A DNA stretch of 64,000 nucleotides from Rhizobacter sp. OV335 (GCF_900142965.1 NZ_FRCQ01000009.1:149986-213985); one strand, 5' to 3'. Positions 19,754 through 29,222 are shown, counted from the stretch's first letter. Translations and numbers: made by a program. Notes: generated from the sequence alone by a model not told the origin.

Positions 19754-20980
19754 ATGAACACCCTGGCCGCCCCGGCACCCGCATTGCGCAAGGACGCCAC
19801 CGTCATCGGCCTCGTCGGCCTGGCGCACAGCATCAGTCACTTCAGCCAGCTGCTGCTGGCGCCGCTGTTCCCGTGGCTGAAGGATGCCTTCAACGTCGGC
19901 TATGCCGAGCTCGGGCTGCTGATGTCGATCTTCTTCGTCGTCTCGTGCATCACGCAGGCGTTGTCGGGCTTCGTGGTCGACCGCTTCGGGCCGCGGCCGA
20001 TCCTGTTCGGCGGGCTGGCGCTGCTCGGGCTGGCGGCGTTCGGGTTCTCAATCAGCACCAGTTGGTGGATGCTGGCGGCGTTCTCGGTGCTGGCCGGCAT
20101 CGGCAACGGGGTGTTCCACCCGGTCGATTTCACGCTGCTGAACCGCAAGGTGCACCCGTCGCGGCTCGGCCACGCCTTCAGCGTGCACGGCATCACCGGC
20201 AGCCTGGGCTGGGCGCTGGCCCCGGCCATGCTGGTGCCGCTGACGCTGGCGTACTCGTGGCGAGTGGCGCTGGCCTGTGCCGGCGTGCTGGCGTTCACGG
20301 TGCTGGTGGTGCTGTGGTTCAACCGCGAGAAGCTGGCGCTCGACACGGGGGTGCCGGCGAAGGCGTCTGCCGCGCAGCCGGGCGGCGGCAGCCTCGACTT
20401 CCTGCAGATCCCGGCGGTCTGGATGTGCTTCGCGTTCTTCTTTTTCTATGCAATGGCGCTGAGCGGCGTGCAGGCCTTCGCGCCCGAGGCGGCCCGCCTG
20501 CTGCATGACGTGCCGACGCAGCTGGCTGCGATCTGCCTGACGGTCTACATGGTGTGCAGTGCCGGCGGCATGGTGGTCGGCGGCTTCCTGGTGACCGACC
20601 CGGCGCGCTGCGAGCGCATTGTCGGGGCCGGCTTCGGCGTGGCCGCGGCGATCGCGCTGGTGCTCGGCTTCGCGGCGATCCCGGCGCTGGCGGTGCCGGT
20701 GCTGTTCGGTGCGATGGGGTTCGCGGCGGGCATCGCCGGGCCGTCGCGCGACCTGATCGTCAAGCGCTCGGCGCCCGACAACGCGACCGGCCGCGTCTAC
20801 GGCGTCGTCTACTCGGGGCTGGACATCGGCCAGGCGATCGCGCCACTGCTGTTCGGCACGCTGATGGATTTGCACCGGCCGGCGCAGGTGTGGCTCGGGA
20901 TCGCGGTGGTGCAGGGCGTGCTGATCGCCAGTGCGTTCAATGTGCGGCGGGTTCGCCGGACGGTACTGGTGGCGGCCTGA
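19754..20980 (+). CDS. Major facilitator superfamily transporter
   Basis: A 408-residue inner-membrane protein with about 12 hydrophobic segments in two six-helix halves. The loop between helices 2 and 3 carries the MFS signature GFVVDRFGPRP, and the first helix region GLVGLAHSISHFSQLL resembles the fosmidomycin-resistance/aromatic-compound efflux type. Direction and substrate cannot be told. It is divergent from the AraC gene at 18830-19657, its likely regulator. Confidence 0.88.
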   Translation: MNTLAAPAPALRKDATVIGLVGLAHSISHFSQLLLAPLFPWLKDAFNVGYAELGLLMSIFFVVSCITQALSGFVVDRFGPRPILFGGLALLGLAAFGFSISTSWWMLAAFSVLAGIGNGVFHPVDFTLLNRKVHPSRLGHAFSVHGITGSLGWALAPAMLVPLTLAYSWRVALACAGVLAFTVLVVLWFNREKLALDTGVPAKASAAQPGGGSLDFLQIPAVWMCFAFFFFYAMALSGVQAFAPEAARLLHDVPTQLAAICLTVYMVCSAGGMVVGGFLVTDPARCERIVGAGFGVAAAIALVLGFAAIPALAVPVLFGAMGFAAGIAGPSRDLIVKRSAPDNATGRVYGVVYSGLDIGQAIAPLLFGTLMDLHRPAQVWLGIAVVQGVLIASAFNVRRVRRTVLVAA

Positions 20981-21135
20981 GCACCAACGCTGACCCGTCG
21001 CCAACGCTCGACATGATTGGCAAGATTTGACACCACCCGACCGGTGCGGCTCAGAATGGCCCGCCTGTCAGAGGCCGACCTGGGGTTGAAGCGCCCGAAC
21101 GTCGTGTCAAGTCTCGGTCGATGTCGAGGAGCGTC

Positions 21136-21876
21136 ATGCCAGAGGAGCCGCCAGCAGTCCTACAGATCGTCGAAGTTCTCGGGCCCAGTGACCAGGGCAG
21201 AACCATCCCCTTCAGATGTCGGGCTGAAGACGGGGCTCTCTACTATGTCAAGGGTCAGCAAACCGATCGAGCCAGCCTCTGGCGAGAGTGGATCGCAGCA
21301 CACCTTGCCAGTGCATTGGGACTACCGTTGCCCCCGTTCAGCCTGGTGCAGATCGACGAAGCGCTGCTGGCAGAGCTGCCTCGATCGTGGCAATGCGTCG
21401 GCTGCCTGCCGGCCTTCGGATCGAGACATCACGATGCTTCGATCTGGTTCGAGGTGGCATTGCTGGATCAGGTCCCTCCCGCCCTGCAGCAACGGGTGCT
21501 GTGGTTCGACTGGTGGATCCGCAACATGGATCGCCTCGCGGCAAACACCAACCTGCTTTGGGATGCGAATCACAAGAAGCTCGTGATGATCGATCACAAC
21601 CTGGCGTTTGATCGGGACTTCGACGCGGCCAAGTTCCTGGACCTTCACATCTTCGCGTCCCAGTGGCCCGTCATTGCCAACGACTTGTTTCTGCGAGACG
21701 CGTTGCGGCAGCAGATGAACGAGGTCATGCCTGTCGCACGATGGGCCTGCAATAATGCGCCTCCAGAGTGGAGTTGGGCGAACGCCGAGATGGACGTTCC
21801 GTCCAACTTCGATCCCGAGGATGCCTTGGCCACTTTGGCCCGATGTGCCACCCCTGAGCTATGGAGGACTGAATGA
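21136..21876 (+). CDS. HipA-like kinase-fold protein
   Basis: A 246-residue protein resembling the short HipA-type kinase family often found next to DUF3037 proteins. Kinase-like elements: Lys39 (LYYVKG) as candidate ATP lysine, RNMDRLAANTNLLW at 129-142 supplying the catalytic-loop Asp132 and Asn residues, and MIDHNLAFD with Asp153 as metal-binding Asp. It is much shorter than HipA (about 440) and lacks a HipB partner. ATG 21136 is preceded by AGGAG 4 nt away; ATG 21121 is the alternative and has no ribosome site. It overlaps the next gene by ATGA. Codon use is less G/C-rich than in the neighbours, suggesting acquisition. Confidence 0.75.
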   Translation: MPEEPPAVLQIVEVLGPSDQGRTIPFRCRAEDGALYYVKGQQTDRASLWREWIAAHLASALGLPLPPFSLVQIDEALLAELPRSWQCVGCLPAFGSRHHDASIWFEVALLDQVPPALQQRVLWFDWWIRNMDRLAANTNLLWDANHKKLVMIDHNLAFDRDFDAAKFLDLHIFASQWPVIANDLFLRDALRQQMNEVMPVARWACNNAPPEWSWANAEMDVPSNFDPEDALATLARCATPELWRTE

Positions 21877-22697
21877 CGAAGTTTGCGTGTCGCTACGCCG
21901 TTGTTCAATTCATGCCCTACAGCCAGACGGGTGAGTTTGCCAACATCGGCGTCGTGCTGGCCTGCCCGGTGACCGGGTATTTCGGGTTCTCGTTGCAGAC
22001 TCGCAAGTACGCTCGCGTCACGGCCTTCTTCGATGACCTGCCACGAAACGTCTACCTGACGGCAGTTCAGGCCATCCAAGGGGAACTGAACCGGATTCGC
22101 ACGCTGATCGAAGGCGCCTCAGGCCGGCAGCGGGCCGAGCACGTCCGAGAGGTCTTCGATGCATTGGTTCATCCGCGAGAGGCCATCATTCGGTTTGGCA
22201 CGGCACGAGCCGTGCTTGCAAGCTCGCCTGAAGCGGAGCTGAAACGCTTGTTCGACGACTATGTCGATCACGCATTCGTCACGCCGGAGTACGCGGAACG
22301 GACGCTCACCAGGCAACTGACCGACTTGCTGGGCAGCCTGAATTTGCCGGAGCCGTTCCGTGAAGAGCGAATTGGCAACGATGAGGTTCATGCGCGATTC
22401 CCCTTCGTCCAGCGTCGGGGACAGGTGCTGCACAAGGTGATCAAGCCGTTCAATCTGGCGCAGGGTGAACCGAACAGCATCTACGATCACGGTGATTCGT
22501 GGGTGACCAAGGTCAAGCGCCTTCGAGAGAGGGATCTGTTGCCCCAGGACGTTCTGTTCGCGGTGGCGGGGCCTCCTGAAACCGACGTGAAGCGGTACCT
22601 GGCGTTCCAGGAAATCTGTTCGGAACTCACTCAGTTGGGCGTCGAACCGGTTGATGAAAGATCACGAGAGCAGATCGTTCAGTTCGCCTTGAACTGA
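21873..22697 (+). CDS. DUF3037 protein, partner of the HipA-like kinase
   Basis: A 274-residue protein of the DUF3037 family, function unknown. The N-terminus (CRYAVVQFMPYSQTGEFANIGVVLACP) is the family's hallmark; the middle is helical and charged, and no catalytic motif is recognised. Its start overlaps the stop of the HipA-like gene (ATGA), so the two are coupled, and this pairing recurs in other bacteria. The pair sits between an MFS gene and the end of a catabolic operon; its stop is 3 nt from the end of the facing gene. Whether the pair is a toxin-antitoxin, defence or housekeeping module is not known. Confidence 0.8.
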   Translation: MTKFACRYAVVQFMPYSQTGEFANIGVVLACPVTGYFGFSLQTRKYARVTAFFDDLPRNVYLTAVQAIQGELNRIRTLIEGASGRQRAEHVREVFDALVHPREAIIRFGTARAVLASSPEAELKRLFDDYVDHAFVTPEYAERTLTRQLTDLLGSLNLPEPFREERIGNDEVHARFPFVQRRGQVLHKVIKPFNLAQGEPNSIYDHGDSWVTKVKRLRERDLLPQDVLFAVAGPPETDVKRYLAFQEICSELTQLGVEPVDERSREQIVQFALN

Positions 22698-22700
22698 GCA

Positions 22701-23567
22701 TCAAATGGCGCTGCGGTGCCGCACGATGCAGGTGTCCAGCACCTCCCCGCCCGGCCGCTTCCACCAATCCTCGCTGGAGAAGATCTCCACCTCGCTGTAG
22801 CCCGCGTAGCCGGCGTCTTCGACCCAGCCGCGGATGCGCGGGATGTCGATCACGCCGTCGCCCATCATCGCGCGGTCGTTCAGCAGGTCGCGCGTCGGCA
22901 CGCGCCAGTCGCACACATGAAAGGCCAGCAGCCGCTCGCGGCCGGCACGTTCGATCTGCGACTGCAGCTTCGGATCCCACCACACGTGGTACACGTCGAG
23001 CGCCACGCCGAGCGCGCCGCTGCGGCCGGGGTCGAGCGCATCGCACAGGTCCAGCGCCTGCTCCATCGTGTTGACGCAGGCGCGGTCGGCCGCGTACATC
23101 GGGTGCAGCGGCTCGATCGCGAGCGGCATGCCGGCGCGGCGCGAATGCTCCAGCGTCGCCGCGATGCCGTCGTGCACCTCGGCCCGCGCTGCGCCGAGGT
23201 CCTTGTGCGCGGCCTGGCCCGACAGCGCGCCCGGCAGCCCGCCCACCACCAGCACCAGGCAGCGCGCGTTCAGCGCCACGGCCTCGTCGACGGCGCGCCG
23301 GTTGTCGTCGAGCGCGCGCTGCCGACCCACGGCATCGGCCGCCGGGAACATGCCGCCGCGGCAATAGCCCGACAGCTCGATGCCGGTGTCGCGCACCAGC
23401 CCGGCGATCTTGTCGAGCCCGGCCGCGGCCACCTGGTCGCGCCACGGCGAGATCGCGCGAATGCCCCGGGTCGCGCACTCCAGCACGATGCGGTCGAGCG
23501 GCCATTGCGCCCGCACCGTCGCGGTGTTGATCGACAGCCAGCGGTGGTCGGCGCTGAAGTCCCTCAT
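22701..23567 (-). CDS. Sugar-phosphate isomerase/epimerase-like TIM-barrel protein
   Basis: A 288-residue AP-endonuclease-2-like TIM barrel (xylose isomerase-like superfamily). Metal-ligand type motifs are visible: AIEPLHPMYAADRACVNT (Glu and His), GVALDVYHVWWDP (Asp and His), FHVCDW, and a C-terminal YSEVEIFS with the last Glu. Members isomerise or epimerise keto-sugars and inositol derivatives; the substrate here is not known. It is the last gene of the minus-strand operon beginning at 30005, 11 nt after the DUF993 gene. Confidence 0.82.
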   Translation of the reverse strand: MRDFSADHRWLSINTATVRAQWPLDRIVLECATRGIRAISPWRDQVAAAGLDKIAGLVRDTGIELSGYCRGGMFPAADAVGRQRALDDNRRAVDEAVALNARCLVLVVGGLPGALSGQAAHKDLGAARAEVHDGIAATLEHSRRAGMPLAIEPLHPMYAADRACVNTMEQALDLCDALDPGRSGALGVALDVYHVWWDPKLQSQIERAGRERLLAFHVCDWRVPTRDLLNDRAMMGDGVIDIPRIRGWVEDAGYAGYSEVEIFSSEDWWKRPGGEVLDTCIVRHRSAI

Positions 23568-23578
23568 GTCAAGTCTCG

Positions 23579-24766
23579 TCAGGCGTCCACGCCATGCAGG
23601 CCCAGCAGATGCCGCATGCGCCGGGCCGCCAGCTCCGGCTGCTCGATCAGCCCGGCCTGGTCCGCCAGCCGCAGCAACTCGGCCAGGTGCGGCAGCGAAC
23701 GCGTACTCTGCTGCCCGCCGACCATCGCGAAATGGTCCTGGTGCCCGTTGATCCACGCCATGAAGACCACGCCGGTCTTGTAGAAGCGCGTCGGCGCCTT
23801 GAAGATGTGGCGCGACAGCGGCACCGTCGGCGCGAGGATCGCGTGGAAGCGGCTGCGGTCGTTCAGCGCCAGCGCCGCCAGCGCCGCGCTCGCGGCCGGC
23901 GCGATCGCGTCGAAGATGCCGAGCAGCGCGTCGCTCTGCCGCTGCGACGGCGCGCTGCCGACCTCATCGCCGGCGATCAGCTCCGCGTAGTTGAAATCGT
24001 CGCCGGTGTACATGCGCACGCCGGGCGGCAGGCGGCGCCGCATCGCGATCTCGCGGTCCTTGTCGAGCAGCGAGATCTTGATGCCGTCGACCTGCGCCGG
24101 GTTCGCTTCGATCACTGCCAGCGCGGTGTCCATCGCGCGGTCCACGTCGGCGCTGCCCCAGTAGCCGGCCAGCGCCGGGTCGAACATGTCGCCCAGCCAG
24201 TGCAGGATCACCGGCTCGCGGGCCTGGCGCAGCAGGCGGCCGTAGGCGTGCAGGTAGTCGTCCGGGCCGCGCGCCACGCGGGCCAGCGCGCGGCTGGCCA
24301 TCAGGATCAGCCGGCCGCCCAGCTTCTCGATCGCGGCCATCTGCTCCTCGTAGGCACGGATCACGTCGTCGACGTTGCGCGCCGCGTCGGGCGCGAGCTG
24401 GTCGGTGCCGCAACCGCTCGCGATGCGCGCGCCGGGCACGTCGCGTGCCGCATCGAGCGAGCGCGCGACCAGCTCGAGCGAGGTCGGCCAGTCCAGCCCC
24501 ATGCCGCGCTGCGCGGTGTCCATCGCCTCGGCCACGCCCAGGCCCATGCGCCACAGGCGCTGGCGACAGGCGATGGTGCGGTCCCAGTCGATCGCGCACT
24601 GCAGCCACGGGTCGATCGGCGCGAGCGGATCGGCCACCACGTGCGCCGCCGAGTACGCGATGCGGTTGAAGGCCGGCTCGGCCGGTGCGCGCCAGGCCTC
24701 GCGCGCCGACAGCGTGTAGCGCGCGAGGCGGCCGTCGGGTTGCGGCAGGTTCAGTGTCAGGCTCAT
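23579..24766 (-). CDS. DUF993 family, dihydrodipicolinate synthase-like protein
   Basis: A 395-residue protein matching the DUF993 family, annotated as dihydrodipicolinate-synthase-like aldolases. Visible: RIASGCGTDQL, an LGGRLILMASRALA strand, VILHWLGDMFDPALAGYWG, and VDGIKISLLDK, whose lysine could be the Schiff-base residue of the class I aldolase fold. ATG 24766 has GGGGGA 5 nt upstream; an ATG at 24787 would add 7 residues. It lies between a Gfo/Idh/MocA oxidoreductase and an isomerase-like gene, which fits a sugar-acid or polyol breakdown pathway ending in aldol cleavage. Confidence 0.82.
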   Translation of the reverse strand: MSLTLNLPQPDGRLARYTLSAREAWRAPAEPAFNRIAYSAAHVVADPLAPIDPWLQCAIDWDRTIACRQRLWRMGLGVAEAMDTAQRGMGLDWPTSLELVARSLDAARDVPGARIASGCGTDQLAPDAARNVDDVIRAYEEQMAAIEKLGGRLILMASRALARVARGPDDYLHAYGRLLRQAREPVILHWLGDMFDPALAGYWGSADVDRAMDTALAVIEANPAQVDGIKISLLDKDREIAMRRRLPPGVRMYTGDDFNYAELIAGDEVGSAPSQRQSDALLGIFDAIAPAASAALAALALNDRSRFHAILAPTVPLSRHIFKAPTRFYKTGVVFMAWINGHQDHFAMVGGQQSTRSLPHLAELLRLADQAGLIEQPELAARRMRHLLGLHGVDA

Positions 24767-24789
24767 CGCAGTCCCCCGCGTCGTCATCG

Positions 24790-25941
24790 TCAGAGCGCCA
24801 GCGCCGGCACGTCGACCCAGCGCCGTTCCTTCCAGCTTTTCAGCGCCGCCTCCACCAGCTGCACGCCCTTGGCCCCTTCGGGCAGCGTGAAGCGGTACGG
24901 CGCGTCCTCGGCCACGTGGCGCAGGAACTGCTCCCACTGCAGCTTGAAGCCGTTGTCGTAGGGCTGGGTGTCGGGCACCTCCTGCCACTGCTCGATGAAC
25001 GGCATGGTCTGGCGCGTGTCGGGGTTCCACACCGGGCGCGGCGTGTTCACGCGCGCCTGGCTGCGGCAGTCGGTCAGACCGGCCACCGCCGAGCCGTGCG
25101 TGCCGTCGACGTGGAAGGTGACCAGGTCGTCGCGCCGCACGCGCGTCACCCACGAGCTGTTGACCTGTGCGATCACGCCGCCGGCCAGCTGGAAGGTCGC
25201 GTAGGCGGCATCGTCGGCGGTCGCGCGGTACGGCTTGCCGGCTTCGTCGAAGCGCTCCGGGATGTGCGTGGTGCCCAGGCACGACACGGCCTGCACCTCG
25301 CCGAACAGGTTGTCCAGCACGTAGCGCCAGTGGCAGACCATGTCGAGGATGATGCCGCCGCCGTCTTCCTGCCGGTAGTTCCACGACGGCCGCTGGATCG
25401 GCTGCAGGTCGCCCTCGAACACCCAGTAGCCGAACTCGATGCGCACCGACAGGATGCGGCCGAAGAAGCCGGCGCGCTTCAACATGTCGAGCTTGCGCAG
25501 CCCGGGCAGGAACAGCTTGTCCTGCACCGCGCCGTGCTTCACGCCGGCCTGCTGCGCGAGGCGGCACACCTCCAGCGCCTCCGAAAGGTTGGTCGCGATC
25601 GGCTTCTCGCAGTAGACGTGCTTGCCGGCGCGGATCGCCTGCGCCAGCAGCGTCGGGCGCATCTGCGTCGTGCCGGCATCGAAGAACACCGTGTCGTTGC
25701 GGTCGGCCATCGCGCTGTCGAGGTTGGTGCCCCAGCGCGCGATGCCGTGCGCCTTCGCGAGCGTCTCGATCTTGCCGGCGTCGCGGCCGATCAGCACCGG
25801 GTCGGGCATCAGCCGGTCGCCGTTGGCGAGCACCACACCGCCCTGGTTGCGGATCGCGACGATCGAGCGGATCAGGTGCTGGTTCATGCCCATGCGGCCG
25901 GTGACGCCGTGCATGATCAGACCGAGTCGTTGGGTGGCCAT
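24790..25941 (-). CDS. Gfo/Idh/MocA-family oxidoreductase
   Basis: A 383-residue NAD(P)-dependent dehydrogenase. The N-terminal Rossmann fold begins LGLIMHGVTGRMGMNQHL; the classical EKP motif is in GKHVYCEKPIATNLSEA and the catalytic-region segment GGGIILDMVCHWRY follows, with His as the probable general base neighbour. Members oxidise sugars, inositols or sugar acids. ATG 25941 has AAGGA 5 nt upstream. It follows the enolase-superfamily gene by 13 nt in the same operon. Confidence 0.87.
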   Translation of the reverse strand: MATQRLGLIMHGVTGRMGMNQHLIRSIVAIRNQGGVVLANGDRLMPDPVLIGRDAGKIETLAKAHGIARWGTNLDSAMADRNDTVFFDAGTTQMRPTLLAQAIRAGKHVYCEKPIATNLSEALEVCRLAQQAGVKHGAVQDKLFLPGLRKLDMLKRAGFFGRILSVRIEFGYWVFEGDLQPIQRPSWNYRQEDGGGIILDMVCHWRYVLDNLFGEVQAVSCLGTTHIPERFDEAGKPYRATADDAAYATFQLAGGVIAQVNSSWVTRVRRDDLVTFHVDGTHGSAVAGLTDCRSQARVNTPRPVWNPDTRQTMPFIEQWQEVPDTQPYDNGFKLQWEQFLRHVAEDAPYRFTLPEGAKGVQLVEAALKSWKERRWVDVPALAL

Positions 25942-25954
25942 GGGGGTCCTTGCG

Positions 25955-27379
25955 TCAGACGAAAGTGGTCGCCTGCGACAGCGGCTGCATCGCCAACCAG
26001 TCCGGCGTGGCCGCGTGGGCGTAGCCGGGGCCGGCCAGCGAATGGAGATCGAGGCGGCCGCCGGCGATGCGCAGGCGGCCGTCGGCGTCGTACAGGTCGG
26101 GATGGGCCTGCACGAAGGCCTGGCGTTCGGCCGCTGGCGCGGCGCCGAAGCCGTCGGCGTAGTGGTGGCCGTTGCGCTCTGCATGCGCCAGGCCGAGCAG
26201 CGCGGCCAGCGCCAGGTCCTGCTGCACTGAGAGGCCGGCCTGGCAGGTCAGGTCCTCGGCCGACATGAACCACGCGGGCGGCTGGCCGTCGCGCTGCGCG
26301 GCCTGGTTCCAGCGTTCGCAGCGCGCGCGGTTGACCAGCGATTTGTAGAAGCCCTTGCAGCCCTTGCTCGACACGCCGTGCCAGCCGGCGTCGCGGCCGC
26401 GCACGAAGGCGTCCAGCGTGCCGTCGGCCTCGTCCATCAGCAAGGGGCAGGGGAGCGCCGGCAGTGCGCCGTCGAACGAGCGGTCGCGCGGCAGCGGCTG
26501 TTCGAGGTACAGCAGCGCATCGGGCCGCGCGGCGTACGCGGGCAGGGCGGCCAGCCGCGCGAACAGGTCGAGCAGCGCGGCGGTGTCGCCGTACTGCTCG
26601 TTGCCGTCCAGCGTGTAGCGGTGGCCGGGCGCATCGCGGCCGAGCACCGCCAGCACCTCGCCGAGGCGTTGCGCATCGGCTTGCGGATCGCCGCCGAGCT
26701 TGATCTTGAACACCCGGTGCCCGTAGCGCGCGATCACCGCCGGCAGGCTCACCGGCAGCGGGCCGGCGTCTTCGGGCAGCGCCTGCAGCGCATCGAGCAT
26801 GCCGACGGTGTGACGGGCCTCGATGTGGGGCCGCGGCACCAGCGTTGGCAGCCAGCCGTTCCAGTCGAAGCCGCGCAGGTCGGGCAGCAACGCGCTCGGC
26901 TGCAGGCCGATCGCATTGCGCGCGACCGCATCGAACACCGACAGGCCGAGCGCCTGGCACAGCGCGTCGATCACCGCGCGGTCGACCACGGCCTGGCCGA
27001 AGGCGCTCGACAGCTCGGTCGCCCCGGCGTGGCGGCCGGCGTCGGCCAGCGCGGCCGCATGGCGCTGGAACAGCTCGAACGCGCTGGCCGATGCGTCGCC
27101 GGCATAGGCCTGCACCGTGCGTTCGACCGCGCCGGCCAGGTGCTCGACGTTCTGCGCATGCGAGAAGCCGGCGCGCTTGTCGAACCACTTCGGCACCATC
27201 AGTTCGGCCGCATGGCCCTGCCAGCTGCCGCGGCCGGCCACTTCGACGGTGACGCGCACGAAGAGCTGCGGGCAGCGGTACAGCGTGACCGCGCCGAAGC
27301 GGAACGGCAGGCGCAGCGCCACCGGCCGCACGCCGCAGTCGACCGCGCGCACGACCAGCAGGATGCCTTCAATGCGCAT
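25955..27379 (-). CDS. Enolase-superfamily (mandelate racemase/muconate lactonising-like) enzyme
   Basis: A 474-residue member of the enolase superfamily. Capping-domain sequence fills the N-terminus; the barrel shows HRVFKIKLGG (K-x-K catalytic lysines, about residues 223-232), TLDGNEQY (first metal Asp), LYLEQPLPR (second metal Glu) and LLMDEADG (third ligand), then SSKGCKGFYKS. The family removes a proton next to a carboxylate, so a sugar-acid dehydratase, racemase or epimerase is likely. It overlaps the upstream ABC ATPase gene by 11 nt. Confidence 0.83.
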   Translation of the reverse strand: MRIEGILLVVRAVDCGVRPVALRLPFRFGAVTLYRCPQLFVRVTVEVAGRGSWQGHAAELMVPKWFDKRAGFSHAQNVEHLAGAVERTVQAYAGDASASAFELFQRHAAALADAGRHAGATELSSAFGQAVVDRAVIDALCQALGLSVFDAVARNAIGLQPSALLPDLRGFDWNGWLPTLVPRPHIEARHTVGMLDALQALPEDAGPLPVSLPAVIARYGHRVFKIKLGGDPQADAQRLGEVLAVLGRDAPGHRYTLDGNEQYGDTAALLDLFARLAALPAYAARPDALLYLEQPLPRDRSFDGALPALPCPLLMDEADGTLDAFVRGRDAGWHGVSSKGCKGFYKSLVNRARCERWNQAAQRDGQPPAWFMSAEDLTCQAGLSVQQDLALAALLGLAHAERNGHHYADGFGAAPAAERQAFVQAHPDLYDADGRLRIAGGRLDLHSLAGPGYAHAATPDWLAMQPLSQATTFV

Positions 27380-28184
27380 CGAGCGACCCCTGCGCGTAGA
27401 AGTGCGCGCGCAGCGTCTTCGCGTACGCGGCGAAGGCCTCGCTGCCCATCACGTCGAGCGAGCGCGGCCGCGGCAGCGCGATGTCGTACACCGCGGCGAT
27501 GGCGCCCGGCCGCTCGGTCATCACGAACACCCTGTCGGACAGGAAGATCGCCTCCGGGATGCTGTGCGTGATCAGCAGCACCGTCTTGCCGGAGGCGCCC
27601 CAGATGCGCTGCAGCTCGAGGTTCATGCGCTCGCGCGTCATCGCGTCGAGCGCGCCGAAGGGCTCGTCCATCAGCAGCACCGGCGGGTCGTGCAGCAGCG
27701 CGCGCAGGATCGCCACGCGCTGCTGCATGCCGCCCGACAGCTGCCACGGGTACTTGTTCTCGAAGCCGCGCAGCCCGGCCATCTCGATCAGCTGCTGCGC
27801 GCGCTCGCGGGCCGCCGCCATCGGCAGGCCGCGGATCTCGGCCTGCAGCAGGATGTTGTCGATGACGCGCCGCCACGGCAGCAGCAGCGCGTTCTGGAAC
27901 ACGATGCCGACGTCGGTCTGCGGGCCGTGCACCGCGCGGCCGGACAGCGTCAACTCGCCGCCGCTGGCCGGCAGCAGCCCTGCCACCAGCTTCATCAACG
28001 TGCTCTTGCCGCAGCCCGACGGCCCGACCACCGAGACGAACTCGCCGGCGCGGATCGACAGGTCGAGCGGGCGCAGCGTCTCGACGTCGCCGTCCTGCGT
28101 GCGGTAGGTCTTGTGCAGCCCGCGCGCCTCGATCAGCACAGGCGCCGGCGCGGCCGACTCGACGGGTTTCAGCACGGCGCTCAT
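27369..28184 (-). CDS. ABC transporter ATP-binding protein (SsuB/TauB type)
   Basis: A 271-residue ATPase of the nitrate/sulfonate/taurine class. Walker A GPSGCGKST, Q-loop VFQNALLLPW, signature LSGGMQQRVAI, Walker B LLMDEPFGALD and the switch His in LLITHSIPEA are all present. ATG 28184 is used; a GTG at 28193 is possible, just after the stop of the binding-protein gene. It energises the permease encoded at 29223-30005. Confidence 0.92.
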   Translation of the reverse strand: MSAVLKPVESAAPAPVLIEARGLHKTYRTQDGDVETLRPLDLSIRAGEFVSVVGPSGCGKSTLMKLVAGLLPASGGELTLSGRAVHGPQTDVGIVFQNALLLPWRRVIDNILLQAEIRGLPMAAARERAQQLIEMAGLRGFENKYPWQLSGGMQQRVAILRALLHDPPVLLMDEPFGALDAMTRERMNLELQRIWGASGKTVLLITHSIPEAIFLSDRVFVMTERPGAIAAVYDIALPRPRSLDVMGSEAFAAYAKTLRAHFYAQGSLDAH

Positions 28185-28194
28185 CGGCCGCACA

Positions 28195-29190
28195 TCACGG
28201 CAGGTAATCCAGCGAGACGAAGTCTTCCGGCTTGCCGCGGGTGGCCGGGTCCATGCCGCCGTACTGCACCAGCAGGTCCAGCGATTCGCCGACGTTCTTC
28301 ATCGACACCCGCAGCGGCCGCAGCGCCCGCGTCTCGTCGGTGTGGTACAGCGCCGTCGTCAGCTTCAGGCCCGCGAGCATGGTGTCGCGCTGGCCCGACT
28401 TCGGGTTCGCCTTCAGCGTCGCGTCGACCGCGGCCTCGGGGTTCTTCTCGGCCTCTTCGAGCGCGCGCGTGGTGGCGCGCAGGAAGCGTTTCACCAGGTC
28501 GGACTTGGCGGACAGCGTGTCCTTGTGGGCGACGATGCCGGAGCTGATCAGGTTGACGCCGTAGTCGGCGAAGCGCACCACCTGCACCGGCTTCTTCGTC
28601 GCATCCTGCAGCTTGATGTTCTGGTCCATCACGTAGCCGAGCAGCAGGTCGGCCTGGCCGTTGATCACTGCGTTCAGCTTGGTCTGCGCATCGCCCGAGA
28701 CGGTCTTGAACTGGCTTTCCTGCAGCCCGGTCTTCTTCAGGAACAGCGGCCAGATCTGGCTCATCGAATCGCCGGGCGTCATCGCGACGGTCTTGCCGGC
28801 GATGTCCTTCGCGGTCTTCACGCCCTTCTCGGAGAAGCCCATCACCGACATCGGGCTCACCTGCAGCGCGACGCCCACCGCCTTCACCGGCGCGCCCTTG
28901 GCCGCTGCCTTCACCATCGTCGGCACGTCGACGTAGCCGAAAGTGGCCGAACCCGCCGCCACCGCCTGGATCGACACCGCCGAGCCGCGGCCCTCCTGGA
29001 TCTCCAGGTCGATGTTCTCGGCCTCGTAGAAGCCGCGCTCCTTGCCGATGAAGAAGGGCGCGTGCTCGCTGTACACGTACCAGTTCAGCAGCAGCACGAC
29101 CTTGTCGCGCGATTGCGCAAGGGCCGGCAGCGCCAGCGTGGAGCCCAGGGCGGCCAGCGCGGCTGCGCGAGCCAGGGTGCGTCGTCTCAT
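28195..29190 (-). CDS. ABC transporter substrate-binding protein (NMT1/THI5-like)
   Basis: A 331-residue periplasmic binding protein. A Sec signal peptide spans about residues 1-26 (RRRTLARAA..., cleavage after ALA before QSRD). The mature part has the NMT1/SsuA-like fold with VVLLLNWYVYSEHAPFFIGKERGFY, a segment shared with riboflavin- and pyrimidine-precursor binding proteins. The ligand is not known; the downstream enzymes suggest a sugar acid or polyol, although this binding-protein class more often handles nitrogen- or sulfur-containing ligands. GGAGA lies 6 nt before ATG 29190. Confidence 0.9.
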   Translation of the reverse strand: MRRRTLARAAALAALGSTLALPALAQSRDKVVLLLNWYVYSEHAPFFIGKERGFYEAENIDLEIQEGRGSAVSIQAVAAGSATFGYVDVPTMVKAAAKGAPVKAVGVALQVSPMSVMGFSEKGVKTAKDIAGKTVAMTPGDSMSQIWPLFLKKTGLQESQFKTVSGDAQTKLNAVINGQADLLLGYVMDQNIKLQDATKKPVQVVRFADYGVNLISSGIVAHKDTLSAKSDLVKRFLRATTRALEEAEKNPEAAVDATLKANPKSGQRDTMLAGLKLTTALYHTDETRALRPLRVSMKNVGESLDLLVQYGGMDPATRGKPEDFVSLDYLP

Positions 29191-29222
29191 GCTCGTCTCC
29201 TTCGTTGTTCGGTTTCGTGTGC

